Below, in pieces: positions 43,668 through 52,442 of a stretch of DNA of 64,000 bases. The translations under genes and the position numbers were made by a program. The notes under the pieces were generated by a model. The model was given only the letters and a program-made list of their open reading frames with translations, ran no database searches and was not told the origin of the DNA. Origin of the DNA: DASSQJ01 sp963773655. GTDB taxonomy: Bacteria > Actinomycetota > Actinomycetes > Actinomycetales > Dermatophilaceae. The DNA lies in the NCBI GenBank assembly GCA_963773655.1, contig CAVZBX010000001.1, forward strand, positions 1,644,052 to 1,708,051, read 5' to 3'. Numbering within the stretch: position 1 is the first letter of the stretch; the number at the start of each line of letters is the position of its first letter.

Positions 43668-44177
43668 CGCGCCCACCTCCTCGTGTCCGTTCCCGCCACC
43701 GAACGCCTTCCACCGTACGCCCCGGCGCGGTGGAACGCGCCCAGGGCCGGACCGCCGGTTCGCGAGGGGTCTCGGCGGATCTTGCGGCGGCTGGTCGCGT
43801 TCGACCTGTTCTCGGGACCGGCGTGGCGGGACGCCTCCGACATGGGCGGGCACCTCACACCGGGTGACGCCGGGGGTGGACCATGATCCAGCCCCGGGCC
43901 GTCCGCCTGACCGGTGGTGAGATGGGCGACGCCGACCGGTACGAGGAGGTCCTGGTCGGCGTCGGCTTCCGGCTGGAGCAACCCGAGGGCATCGAGCTGC
44001 AGCGGGACGAGTCCGGCACCTACGGGGTACTACGTCGGAGCCACGGCGCACCCCGCCCTGCACGCCGTTCGGCCCTCGGGCAGCGCCGCCGCCCGAGCCG
44101 TGGGGGCCGCTCCGGGTACTCTGAGTGCATTGCACGCACCGGCAGGGGTGCTGGGCAGTGACGGAACAGAGGTCCCG
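43668..44177. other. Intergenic stretch of about 510 bases
   Basis: Between divergent regulator and small gene. A possible short frame begins at ATG 43883 (about 50 residues with YEEVLVGVGFRLEQPEG), but it loses plausibility after a few dozen codons and has no recognised family. GGGTAC at 44114 could be part of a promoter for the downstream gene, but no matching -35 was found. Confidence 0.4.
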
Positions 44178-44459
44178 ATGCCGGCTTTCCGACCCATCTC
44201 GCAGGCCCCGGCACGCCGGTCGCTCGCACTGCTCCTGGAGGACCTCGAGAGCGCCCGCCGGGAGGTGCGCACGCTCCGCCACGCCTCCACGGACCAGCGG
44301 CGGCTGGCGGCGGCGCGGCAGGCACTGCTGACGGCGATGGAGTGCTACGCGGCGGCGCTGACGGAACGAGGCCTGCCGACGCCCTGGAGGTTGCGTGACG
44401 ACCTGCGTCTGCACCGCAGGGTCGGCACCCCGCCCGCCTCTCCCGGTGGCCGGAGGTAG
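44178..44459 (+). CDS. Small helical hypothetical protein
   Basis: A 93-residue protein rich in helix-forming residues: ARRSLALLLEDLESARREVR, QRRLAAARQALLTAMECYAA. Tail basic and proline-containing. ATG at 44178; a GTG 18 bases earlier is possible. No family recognised. Codon use looks like real coding sequence. Confidence 0.5.
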   Translation: MPAFRPISQAPARRSLALLLEDLESARREVRTLRHASTDQRRLAAARQALLTAMECYAAALTERGLPTPWRLRDDLRLHRRVGTPPASPGGRR

Positions 44460-44749
44460 TGGCGCCGGCATCCGCCGCCGGGCCCGCCGAGATCCACCCT
44501 CGCAACGTGACGAAGGTCACACCGGACGGCCGGGTGGCACCGGGCGTGTGAGGCTGCAGGCAAGGCTCCGCGTGTCCCCCACCGCGGGGCCCCAGCGTCC
44601 CGGGTCGAGGCCTTCGCCTCCCCGGGGCGCGAACCGTGCCGGGCCCGGCAGCCACCCGGTCGCCGCTCGTCGGGCCCACCTGCCTCGCCGAGGTGGTGCC
44701 TCGGCGGGGTGGTCGCCCCGGGCCGGGGCGAGGGCGCATACTGAAGTCG

Positions 44750-44971
44750 ATGACAACAACACCCGGGAGCCGGCGCCCACACCTTGCCGGAAGCCCTTTC
44801 AAGCCCTACTCGCCGCCGGTCGTGGAGGATTTCGCCCTCGATGACCGGGTGTCGCACGACGCCTTCGGGCTCGGGCGGGTCGTCGGAGTCGACCCGGGCG
44901 GGGTGACCGTCGACTTCAGTTTGCAGACGGTGCGCGTCGCCACGCCGTTCCGCAAGATGACCAAGCTCTAG
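44750..44971 (+). CDS. Small conserved actinobacterial protein (FxLDDRVSHDxFGLGRVV family)
   Basis: A 73-residue protein with a disordered start and a compact beta-rich domain: DFALDDRVSHDAFGLGRVVG, then GVTVDFSLQTVRVATPFRKM. This short protein is widely seen in actinobacteria as hypothetical and looks like a small SH3/CarD-like barrel. It ends in TAG sharing a CTAG tetranucleotide with the stop codon of the convergent synthetase gene. CATACT 10 bases upstream of the ATG could be a -10 box or simply part of the leader. Confidence 0.72.
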   Translation: MTTTPGSRRPHLAGSPFKPYSPPVVEDFALDDRVSHDAFGLGRVVGVDPGGVTVDFSLQTVRVATPFRKMTKL

Positions 44972-46134
44972 CGCAGACCGTCGCCGTCGTCCCCGGCCCG
45001 CCGGTCCCCGCCGCCGGGCGGGTCCTGCGCGATCGGCGGCACGGGCAGCCCGCGAATCCTCTCGAGCCGGGTCGTGAGCAGCTCGGTTCGGCGGGCGTTG
45101 CCCTCCAGTGCGAGGTAGCGCGGGCCGAACACCGCGAGGAGGGTGTCGTCCAGGCGACGGACGGCACCGGCCGGGTACCGGTAGCCCATCCTCGAGTTGA
45201 TCGCCTCCGTGTCCACGGAGAGCAGGAGACCGGCCAGCTCCTCGAGGGTCGTGATGCCCAGCTCGGTCAGGAGGCCGCACATCCAGTCGTAGCGGTCGGT
45301 GCGGGACCAGCCGGCGTCCCCGAAGCGGGCGTCGAGGAAGGCCGCCAGCTCCTGGCCCTCGATCCGAACCGCCCCTCCGCCTCGGCCGGCTGCCGCGACG
45401 GTCGCGGACCCGCGGAGCCGTTCCCGGATCGCGGAGAACTCGCGGTCCGCGAGCTCCAGGAGGCCGGCGGCCAGGGCGAAGCGCCGATCGAGCTCCGGCG
45501 CGTGGTGCGCCGGGATGCTCCCCTTGTACCGGATGTCGTGCTCGAACTCGGCCCACGCGTGCTGGAGCACCGTGCGGATCTGGACCTGGGCTGCGGGCGT
45601 CGCGGAACCGCCGGCCGTCGCCGCCTCCCCACCCCTGACGGTCAGCAGCAGGTGGCGGCTCGCGTACCCGAACCGACCCTCGCTGGCGGTCTCCTCCCCC
45701 AGGTCCCTGTCCTGGATGACGGAGCACTGGTCGGTGAGCAGGTCCGCGACGGCTGCCACGTCGCTCTGCAGGTAGGTGATGACGCGAACGCCCACCTGGT
45801 CGGTGATCTCGTGGAGCGGGTCCGCGTACAGCGGCCGGCCGTCCAGGGTTCGTGCCGCCTTCGCGGCGAAGGAGTCCACCGCCTTGGTGCGACCGCTGAC
45901 GGAGAGGTAGTTGATGCCCGCGTCGTCGAGGAGCCCGCTCACGTAGGTGACGTAGCCCTCGGTCACCGGGAGCAGGCCCGCGTACCGGGCGGCGTACTCG
46001 CGCACCGCCCGGTCGGTCGCCGACGGGCGCGCCCGCCGTCGGCCGGGGGACGCCCGCCGCTTCACGTCCCGGGAGGGCGGGGGCGAGGAGAAGGACGCGC
46101 CACCCTCCGGACCGGACGTCGGAGCGGGGGTCAT
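44968..46134 (-). CDS. RelA/SpoT-domain (p)ppGpp synthetase without HD domain
   Basis: A 388-residue protein. The synthetase core lies at about residues 50-260: YLSVSGRTKAVDSFAAKA, ITDQVGVRVITYLQSDVA, GYASRHLLLTV and VQIRTVLQHAWAEFEHDIRY. There is no HD hydrolase domain before it and no TGS/ACT after it, so it is a synthetase of the small-alarmone (RelP/RelQ) class, though longer than usual because of a C-terminal helical extension of about 120 residues. ATG at 46134 preferred. The frame continues upstream into a cinA remnant. Stop TAG (44968-44970) overlaps the convergent gene's stop. It would make ppGpp or pppGpp under stress. Confidence 0.85.
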   Translation of the reverse strand: MTPAPTSGPEGGASFSSPPPSRDVKRRASPGRRRARPSATDRAVREYAARYAGLLPVTEGYVTYVSGLLDDAGINYLSVSGRTKAVDSFAAKAARTLDGRPLYADPLHEITDQVGVRVITYLQSDVAAVADLLTDQCSVIQDRDLGEETASEGRFGYASRHLLLTVRGGEAATAGGSATPAAQVQIRTVLQHAWAEFEHDIRYKGSIPAHHAPELDRRFALAAGLLELADREFSAIRERLRGSATVAAAGRGGGAVRIEGQELAAFLDARFGDAGWSRTDRYDWMCGLLTELGITTLEELAGLLLSVDTEAINSRMGYRYPAGAVRRLDDTLLAVFGPRYLALEGNARRTELLTTRLERIRGLPVPPIAQDPPGGGDRRAGDDGDGLR

Positions 46135-46299
46135 GTCCACGTCCGGGCGGGGCGGGTGACGGCACACTGCATGGCCACACCATGCCCGATCGGGCGTCCC
46201 TGCGTGCACGTGCAGGCTGGCGTGGACCGGGGCCAGTGGCCGCTCGGCCGGACCGGGGACGGACGCGACACCCGTCCAGGTGTCAGGGCGCGGGGGCCG

Positions 46300-46581
46300 T
46301 TCCGGGTGGTGGGCGATACCGGGCGGCAGGCTCGGCGTCGTCTCGTACGGGGCCGGTCGACTCCCTCCGGTGCGGCCCCGAGAAGGAGCTCGGGCTCGCG
46401 CGCGGTGGCCGCGTGCACGACGAGGCCACCGCGAACCACTCCGCCCCCCGGGGCGCACCCCGAGGCCCGGGGCCACGGACCCACTCGTCAGCGACTCGGC
46501 GGTGCCCACGCGGCACCCATGTGCACGGGCGCGCTCTGCGAGCCGAGCCGGCACCTCGCCGGGCCCGGAGGAGGACGTCAT
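46300..46581 (-). pseudogene. CinA C-terminal-type (nicotinamide-nucleotide amidase) remnant
   Basis: The ATG at 46581 overlaps the stop of the FAD-Rieske gene (ATGA), as for a true operon gene. It starts VPARLAERARAHGCRVGTAE with SLTSGSVA, the start of the CinA/PncC amidase domain. After a shift it reads GGLVVHAATAREPELLLGA, also CinA-like, and then decays with no C-terminal half. At least two frame changes and a large truncation. A real relic in my view, because the missing half is not present nearby. Confidence 0.6.
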
Positions 46582-48146
46582 CGGGCCATCGTGCCCGGAG
46601 ACCCGGTGCCGTCGCCCACGGTGCGCTCGTCGAGCGGGCTGCTGGCCGGACCGTGCAGCACGTCGCCGTCGGGCGAGAACCGCGAGCCGTGGCAGGGACA
46701 GTCCCAGCTCCGCTCACCACGGTTCCAGGCGACGTTGCACCCGAGGTGGGTGCACACCGCGGACACGGCGTGCAGCCCACCCGCGTCGTCGCGGGACACG
46801 GCGGTGTCCTCGCCGTCGACGCTGAACACGGCCCCCTCCCCCGGCCCGAGCCGGGCGATCCCGTCCGCGGGCGGAGCCGTGCACAGGCGGTCGGTCGCCC
46901 ACGTCCGGGCGACGTGGAGGTTCCGTGTGAGGAACTGCTTCCCGGGGAGGGCCGTCGCCGCCCGGCGGGCGTCGAAGGTCGGCGCCCACGACGGCGGCTC
47001 ACGTCCGGTCACGAGGTCGCGCACGAGCGCGGCCGCCGCGGTCCCGTTCGTCATGCCCCACCCGGCGAACCCGGTCGCGGTGTAGACGCGCCGTGCGCCC
47101 GGGTTGGCCAGGCCGGCGAAGGGAAGCAGGTCGTCGCTGCGGGTCTCCTCCGCCGACCAGTGGTACCGGAAGTCCTCCACCCCGAACGCCTGCCACGCCC
47201 AGGCCCGCAGCCGCTGCCAGCGCTCGTCGGTGTCGGTGACGTGGCCGACCTCGTGGCCCTCCCCGACCACCACGAGGAGCCGTTCGCCGTCGAGCTCGAC
47301 GGTCCTCGTCGAGTGGGTCGGCGAGCCGACGTTGATGGTCATCCCGGGATCGTCGCTCGTCGCCGGCAGGACGCCGGCGACGCCGTACGAGCGGGTTGCG
47401 GTCAACCGGGCGAAGTGACCGCCGCGGTCCAGGACCGGGTAGCCGGTGGCAACCACCACCCGCGACGCGGTCAGGGGCCCCCCGGTGGTCGACACGGTGC
47501 AGGCCTTCTCGTGCTCGGCGACGCCGGTCAGCCCGACGCCGGTCACGAGGGTGCCGCCGCGGGCGAGGAAGGTCGACGCCAGGCCGTGCAGGTACCGGCC
47601 CGGGTGGAACGTCGCCTGGTCCTCGAACGCGAGGGCGGCGGCGACGGGCACCGGCAGCCCCGCGTCCTCGACGGCAACGGCCGGCAGGCCCAGCTGCTGG
47701 GCCATGGACAGCTCGCCCTGCACGGAGGCGACCTCGTCGTCCTGCTCGGCGTAGATGAGGTGTCGTTGACCCCAGCGGAGGTCGCAGTCGATGTCCAGCT
47801 CCTCGACGAGCCGCCTCAGCCGGGCCATCCCGGCCACGTTGGCGTGGGCGTAGGCCGCGGCGGCGGCTCGCCCCCGCGTCCTGCTGATCCGCGAGTACGT
47901 CAGGCCGTGGCCGACGGAGACCTTCACCGTCGAGTGCGCGGTGACCGACCGGCTGAGGCCGCGGGGCTCGAGGACGGCGACCTCGAGCCCGGACTCCTGG
48001 AGGAGGATCGCGCTCGTCATCCCGACGATCCCCGCCCCCGCCACGAGGACGTCGGCGGCCTGGGCATCGCGCACGTCGGTCGAGCCGGGTGGCGTCGCCA
48101 TGGTGTCGGCCCAGGGTGAGACGTGGCGGCTGGTATTCGGGGTCAC
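46578..48146 (-). CDS. FAD-dependent oxidoreductase (DAO family) with C-terminal Rieske domain
   Basis: A 522-residue protein. Near the N-terminus VLVAGAGIVGMTSAILLQES binds FAD and AVLEPRGLSRSVTAHSTVKV follows. The central DAO domain has YTATGFAGWGMTNGTAAA. The last about 95 residues are a Rieske [2Fe-2S] domain with CTHLGC and CPCHGSRF. This matches the YhfW-like Rieske-tailed oxidoreductases. Substrate unknown. GTG 48146 is chosen because GGAGG lies five bases upstream; ATG 48101 is the alternative. It precedes the cinA remnant. Confidence 0.85.
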   Translation of the reverse strand: MTPNTSRHVSPWADTMATPPGSTDVRDAQAADVLVAGAGIVGMTSAILLQESGLEVAVLEPRGLSRSVTAHSTVKVSVGHGLTYSRISRTRGRAAAAAYAHANVAGMARLRRLVEELDIDCDLRWGQRHLIYAEQDDEVASVQGELSMAQQLGLPAVAVEDAGLPVPVAAALAFEDQATFHPGRYLHGLASTFLARGGTLVTGVGLTGVAEHEKACTVSTTGGPLTASRVVVATGYPVLDRGGHFARLTATRSYGVAGVLPATSDDPGMTINVGSPTHSTRTVELDGERLLVVVGEGHEVGHVTDTDERWQRLRAWAWQAFGVEDFRYHWSAEETRSDDLLPFAGLANPGARRVYTATGFAGWGMTNGTAAAALVRDLVTGREPPSWAPTFDARRAATALPGKQFLTRNLHVARTWATDRLCTAPPADGIARLGPGEGAVFSVDGEDTAVSRDDAGGLHAVSAVCTHLGCNVAWNRGERSWDCPCHGSRFSPDGDVLHGPASSPLDERTVGDGTGSPGTMAR

Positions 48147-48337
48147 GGGCCCTCCGGCGCGCTCGGGGATGTTCCGTGCGGGTTGTACCCGGGCCGGTGA
48201 GCGACATGAGCGTGCACGCGGATTCGTCGGCGCGAGTCTGCTGATCAACCTGGGTGGGCCTGGCGGTGCAGGGGTCGGAGATCCTCCGTGGGGCCCTGGT
48301 GCCTCGCCTGACCGCCCTTGTCCCGGCCCCGGGGCGC

Positions 48338-49396
48338 ATGGTCGGATTGCCCATGGAACTGACACAGCCGGCCAAGGCCCGCCCCGGAGACAAGGTGGCC
48401 GTCGTGTCTCCTTCATTCGCGGCGCCCGGAGTGGCACCGGCGGTGCACGAGCAGGCGATGCACCGCCTCACCGAGGTGACGGGCCTGCTGCCGGTCGAGT
48501 ATCCGACCACCCGCACGGTGGGCGCCTCGGCTCGGGAACGGGCGGCCGACCTGAATGCGGCGTTCGGCGATCCGGAGATCCGCGCCGTCCTCGCCACGAT
48601 CGGCGGGGAGGACCAGATCACCGTCGTCCCACACCTGGACGCCGACGCGGCCACGGCCGACCCGAAGCCGTTCCTGGGGTACAGCGACAACACCAACATC
48701 CTGTCCTGGTTGTGGACCCACGGCGTCGCCGGCTTCCACGGCGGATCCACCCAGGTCCACCTCGGGCCCGGGCCCGGCCTCGACGCCTGCCATGCGACGT
48801 CACTGCGTGCCGCGCTGCTCACCGGGGAACGCCTCGAGGTGACCGAGCCCGGCACGTCCGAGGACTTCGGGAAGGACTGGGCCGACCCCGAGGCGCTCAC
48901 CCGGTTCGGGGAGCGCGAACCCACCGAACCGTGGACCTGGGCCGGTCCGGCCCGCTCGGTCACCGGCCGCACCTGGGGTGGCTGCATCGAGGCCATCCAG
49001 TGGATCCTCACCGCCGGCCGCTTCCCCGACGACCCCTCCGTGCTCGACGGCGGTGTCCTGCTGCTCGAGAGCAGCGAGGAGCTGATCCCGGCGAAGGAGT
49101 TCGGCTTCATCCTGCGCTCCCTCGGCGAGCGAGGAGTGCTCGACGCCGTCGACGCAGTCCTGGTGGCCCGCCCACCGTCCTCGGACTTCACCCGAAGGCC
49201 GGATGCCGCCGGACGGGCCGCGCACCGGCAGGCCCAGCGGGACACCGCCATCGAGATCATCGAGCGGTACAACCCAGACGCCGTCGTCTGCGTCGGCGTC
49301 CCCTTCGGGCACACCCGCCCGCAGTGGATCCTTCCCTACGGCGGCACAGTCACAGCCGACGGCGCCAGCCAGAGGATCTGGGCGGACTACCGCTGA
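48338..49396 (+). CDS. S66 family LD-carboxypeptidase (MccF-like)
   Basis: About 352 residues. The substrate-site start is KARPGDKVAVVSPSFAAPG. The nucleophile serine is in FLGYSDNTNI, the Glu in LLLESSEELIPAKEFG and the His in VGVPFGHTRPQWILPYG, which together form the Ser-His-Glu triad of the S66 family. Members cleave LD bonds in peptidoglycan tetrapeptides or self-immunity peptides (MccF). Start ambiguous: ATG 48338 or ATG 48353; neither has a strong ribosome site. Confidence 0.88.
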   Translation: MVGLPMELTQPAKARPGDKVAVVSPSFAAPGVAPAVHEQAMHRLTEVTGLLPVEYPTTRTVGASARERAADLNAAFGDPEIRAVLATIGGEDQITVVPHLDADAATADPKPFLGYSDNTNILSWLWTHGVAGFHGGSTQVHLGPGPGLDACHATSLRAALLTGERLEVTEPGTSEDFGKDWADPEALTRFGEREPTEPWTWAGPARSVTGRTWGGCIEAIQWILTAGRFPDDPSVLDGGVLLLESSEELIPAKEFGFILRSLGERGVLDAVDAVLVARPPSSDFTRRPDAAGRAAHRQAQRDTAIEIIERYNPDAVVCVGVPFGHTRPQWILPYGGTVTADGASQRIWADYR

Positions 49397-49836
49397 CCAT
49401 TCCGCGCACCGACGCGCAGCCCGTCGGTGCCCTTGGCACGACGCCGCCGTTCCGGTCGCGCGGCCCGCTGCGCCCGATTCTTCGGTCTAGGGCCGCGGCA
49501 CGCGTGGAAGAGACGCACGAGGGGTCCGGGCCGCGGTGCCGGTTCGTGCTGGCCGACCGGCGACTGCGTCAGTACGTCGGATCCCGGCTCGCAACGGTTG
49601 GCGGCCTGCAACGCTCACCCGAGGGCCACGTCAACGCTGCGTCGAGGTCCCCGGACGTGAAGGCCCTGTCGGCTGCCTGTGCGCTTCGACGGCTGGTGCT
49701 TCCTCCTGATCACGGCGTCGGGACGACGTCCCAGCACCAGGGCCGAGGCTGTCGGCGACGCCTGAGAACTGACCCCGTGGCGACCTTGGGTTCCCACAAC
49801 TCGACGCAACACCTCGACTTGCATGAAGGGGTGGAT
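49397..49836. other. Non-coding or decayed stretch of about 440 bases
   Basis: No frame here shows a recognisable motif, and frames on both strands are Arg-rich shadows. It precedes an IS30 remnant and may be older mobile-element debris. Confidence 0.4.
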
Positions 49837-50051
49837 ATGGGACGACCTGGACGCAAGCGACGCCTGGCTCTCGAGGACGAGTACCGGAAGCTGATCGGCG
49901 ACGGGGTCGGCACCGTGGAGGCCTGCCGGAGACTGGGATCGGCCGGACCACGGGCTACTACTGGCGTGCGCATCGAGGAGGGCTGCTCCGGACGACGCTT
50001 CCCGAGGACGCCCGCTCCGGGCGGTACCTTTCGTTGCTGGAGCCCCGGTAG
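49837..50051 (+). mobile_element. IS30-family transposase remnant
   Basis: The ATG at 49837 (with AAGGGG upstream) starts GRPGRKRRLALEDEYRKLIG and VGTVEACRRLG, the N-terminal helix-turn-helix of IS30-type transposases. After one frame change at about 49940 it reads GRTTGYYWRAHRGGLLRTTL and EDARSGRYLSLLE, also IS30. A TAG follows at 50049. The rest of the transposase, including the DDE domain, is absent, replaced by the quinone reductase gene on the other strand. Confidence 0.75.
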
Positions 50052-50085
50052 AGCAGCAGCGCGACGTACATCAGCCTCGGGCGCC

Positions 50086-51111
50086 TCACGGCTCCAGAAC
50101 GACCTTGCCCGTGCTGCGGCGAGCCTCGATGTGTTCGTGCGCCCGGGCCGCGTCGGCCAGGGGGAAGCTCGAGTCGACGTGCGGACGCACCCAGCCGGAC
50201 TCGACGCCCGCGAGCACCTGCCCCATCCAGCCGCGCAGCCTGTCGACCTCGTCCCACATGTGCCCGAGGTTGGTCCCGAAGAAGCCTTGGTTGGCCTTCA
50301 TCAGCGGCACCGGGTGCAACAGAGGCATCAGCGCCGCAGTCCTGGCCAACTGCAGCTTGCCGCGCAGCCCCCGGTTGCTGGAGGCGGCGGAAACCCCGTA
50401 CATGCCGAGCCGGCCAGTGGGGCAAAGCACGCTGCGGGAGCGGCGGAAGCTCTCTCCGCCAAGCGGGTCAATCACCAGCTCTACGCCCCGGTTGTCGGTC
50501 AGGGCGCGAACCTGGCGGGTCCAGTCGCCGGTGCGATAGTCGACGGCGTGGTCCAAGCCCCGAGACACGAGAAAATCGTGCTTCCCCGCGCTGGCCGTGC
50601 CGATGGTGCGAGCCCCCACGTGGCGGGCGATGTCGAGAGCGGCCAGGCCGACCCCGGACCCAGCGTTCTGGATGAGCACGGTGTCCCCGTCACGCAGGCC
50701 GCCCTGCACCACGAGGAGCTGCCAGGCGGTGAGGTAGGCAATGGGGATCGACGCCGCCTCCGCGTAGCTCAGCACCCCCGGCTTGGGGAAGACCTGGGCT
50801 ACAGGCACGTTCAGCGCGCTGCTGTAGCCGCCGAAACGAGTCAGCGCGAGGACGTCCCGTCCGACCAGAGACTCCTCGACCCCCGTCCCCACGGCACGCA
50901 CCGTGCCCGAGACCTCATAACCGACCACCAGCGGCATCGGCGGCGCGTCGGCGTAGAGGCCCTGACGGGCGAGGATGTCGGCGAAGTTGATCCCAGCGGC
51001 AACCACCTCGACCTGCGCCTCACCAGGGGCCGGTGGGTCCAGCCGCGACGTCTGAAGCCTCAGCCGCTCCGGGGCGCCTGCGCGAGTGACGACGACCTGT
51101 CGGATGTCCAT
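50086..51111 (-). CDS. Zinc-independent MDR-family quinone oxidoreductase (VAT-1-like)
   Basis: A 341-residue medium-chain reductase. The N-terminal GroES-like domain has VVAAGINFADILARQGLYAD. The cofactor domain has VLIQNAGSGVGLAALDIARH and VIDPLGGESFRRS. The catalytic-zinc cysteines of alcohol dehydrogenases are missing, as in NADPH:quinone reductases. ATG start. Downstream of the IS30 remnant, upstream intergenic region has no clear operator. Physiological substrate unknown. Confidence 0.87.
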   Translation of the reverse strand: MDIRQVVVTRAGAPERLRLQTSRLDPPAPGEAQVEVVAAGINFADILARQGLYADAPPMPLVVGYEVSGTVRAVGTGVEESLVGRDVLALTRFGGYSSALNVPVAQVFPKPGVLSYAEAASIPIAYLTAWQLLVVQGGLRDGDTVLIQNAGSGVGLAALDIARHVGARTIGTASAGKHDFLVSRGLDHAVDYRTGDWTRQVRALTDNRGVELVIDPLGGESFRRSRSVLCPTGRLGMYGVSAASSNRGLRGKLQLARTAALMPLLHPVPLMKANQGFFGTNLGHMWDEVDRLRGWMGQVLAGVESGWVRPHVDSSFPLADAARAHEHIEARRSTGKVVLEP

Positions 51112-51472
51112 GCGTATATCGTCGCCCGGTCCCGGGCCCGTCGGTCCAGCGCCCCTCGTTGAGCACAGCCTGGACCAGGTCGTCCATCAGACCGACCTCC
51201 GCAGGACGGAGTTGGCCTTTCATGGATGATGCCGACCGCTGACCGGCATGCCCGTGCACCTAAACGCAGCGGATTGACGTGGCCGCCTTCGCGGCGGAAA
51301 GGGCTATGTGCCTGCGGGTGGCGCACCTGCGACACGCGTTCGCCAACCGCGGCGTCCACAACCGGGTCGCCCGCGCCGGGGTCGTAGATCGCTCGGTCGA
51401 GTGATGTTGGCGGAGTCGCACGCGCGAAGACTCGACACATCCTGCCCATCGCACGCACGCGAGGAGAACGCC
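51112..51472. other. Intergenic stretch of about 360 bases
   Basis: Contains only short shadow frames. One, on the minus strand near 51200 (MKGQLRPAEVGLMDDLVQAV), is too short to support. GGAG just before 51473 serves the next gene. Confidence 0.4.
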
Positions 51473-51784
51473 ATGCGAGTCGCCGTCATCTACCGTCCGC
51501 GGAGCGCCGCACCACCCGAGACTGCCGCGATGCTCTTCGGCGCCCTCGGCCAGTGGGTGGAGTCGTGGACACCGAGGGTGGACACCCTCGAGTTCTTCGT
51601 CGACGGGGGAGGCTTCGTCGTCGGCGACTTCACCGACACCGCCGTCATGCAGCAGATGGTGGCGACGAACCCGTTCACCCCGTACATGGACGTGCAGATT
51701 CTGCCGGTCATCGACCCCGGGACAGCGATGGCGACCTACCGCGAGGTAGTGGAAGCGATCGCCGGAGCGGCCGCGACCGCTTGA
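51473..51784 (+). CDS. Small alpha/beta hypothetical protein (DUF3303-like)
   Basis: A 103-residue protein: RVAVIYRPRSAAPPETAAML, FVDGGGFVVGDFTDTAVMQQ, FTPYMDVQILPVIDPGTAMA. Alternating beta strands and helices suggest a dimeric ferredoxin-like fold as in DUF3303/YCII-type proteins. ATG with GAGGAG upstream. No function recognised. Confidence 0.6.
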   Translation: MRVAVIYRPRSAAPPETAAMLFGALGQWVESWTPRVDTLEFFVDGGGFVVGDFTDTAVMQQMVATNPFTPYMDVQILPVIDPGTAMATYREVVEAIAGAAATA

Positions 51785-52039
51785 GCGGGAGCTGACCGCG
51801 ACAGTGGGCCCAGCTCATCCGGACCGGCTTGAAGCGGGGCCCACGACCTCGCTCGGCCGGTCGGTAGGTCCGGGCGGCCGAGCAGTCGGGGTCAGCGTCG
51901 ATCTGCAGCCTGGTCATGCGCGACACGAAGGACCTGAGCCGCGGGTGCACCCTCGTCCTTTCCGAAAAGCGAGGAGTAAGCCCGCGAGCGCGCCCCCGGC
52001 GCCAGGTATGGCTTGGGTCGGCGTCCGCACTGGTTGCGG

Positions 52040-52175
52040 AGCACACCGCGTCGGCTTGGGCCGAGAGCAGCGCGTTGACGAACGTGGCCAGCAAGTCACG
52101 CATCAGGTCAGGGCTCGCCTGCGCCAGCTGCTCCTCGAGGAACCGGGCGGGGTCGATACTGGGTCCAGCGGTCAT
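52040..52175 (-). mobile_element. IS256-family transposase remnant (N-terminus only)
   Basis: Starting at ATG 52175 the minus strand reads DPARFLEEQLAQASPDLMRD and LLATFVNALLSAQADAVCSA, the conserved N-terminal segment of IS256/mutator transposases. Similarity stops after about 45 residues. The DDE catalytic region is absent, and no flanking inverted repeats of a full element could be found. Confidence 0.65.
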
Positions 52176-52187
52176 CGTGGTGTCCTT

Positions 52188-52218
52188 CTTCGAGTCGGTT
52201 TTCACAGATCACTCGAAG
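52188..52218. repeat. Inverted repeat upstream of IS256 remnant
   Basis: CTTCGAGT and ACTCGAAG are separated by 15 bases, just upstream of the transposase start. It might belong to the element's own leader. Confidence 0.35.
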
Positions 52219-52442
52219 GATCCACCCGGTGGCCGCGCCTACGTCGCAGGCACGCGCTCACTCAGGTCCGTCGTACACCACTCTGCTGGACTCCACTGCG
52301 ATCATCCTAAGGCAGTTCCGGTGCGGTGACGGCTGGGAGCCACCGTCGCTGGCTGCGGGCCCAACGCCCGAACAGCCCGACAGCGTCGTCGCTGGCTTCA
52401 GGTGACGGTTGGCACCGCGTGGCGGGATTGGCTGGCGGCGGG

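Noticed and set aside
43883..44161. Short plus-strand frame starting IQPRAVRLTGGEMGDADRYE
   Set aside because: Plausible for about 50 codons, then loses coding character; no family recognised.
47941..51162. A 1073-codon plus-strand open frame
   Set aside because: It runs antisense to the FAD-Rieske and reductase genes and has Arg/Gly/Pro-rich composition. Only the IS30 N-terminus inside it is recognisable.
51020..51259. Minus-strand frame containing MKGQLRPAEVGLMDDLVQAV
   Set aside because: Too short, overlaps the reductase start and has no recognised family.
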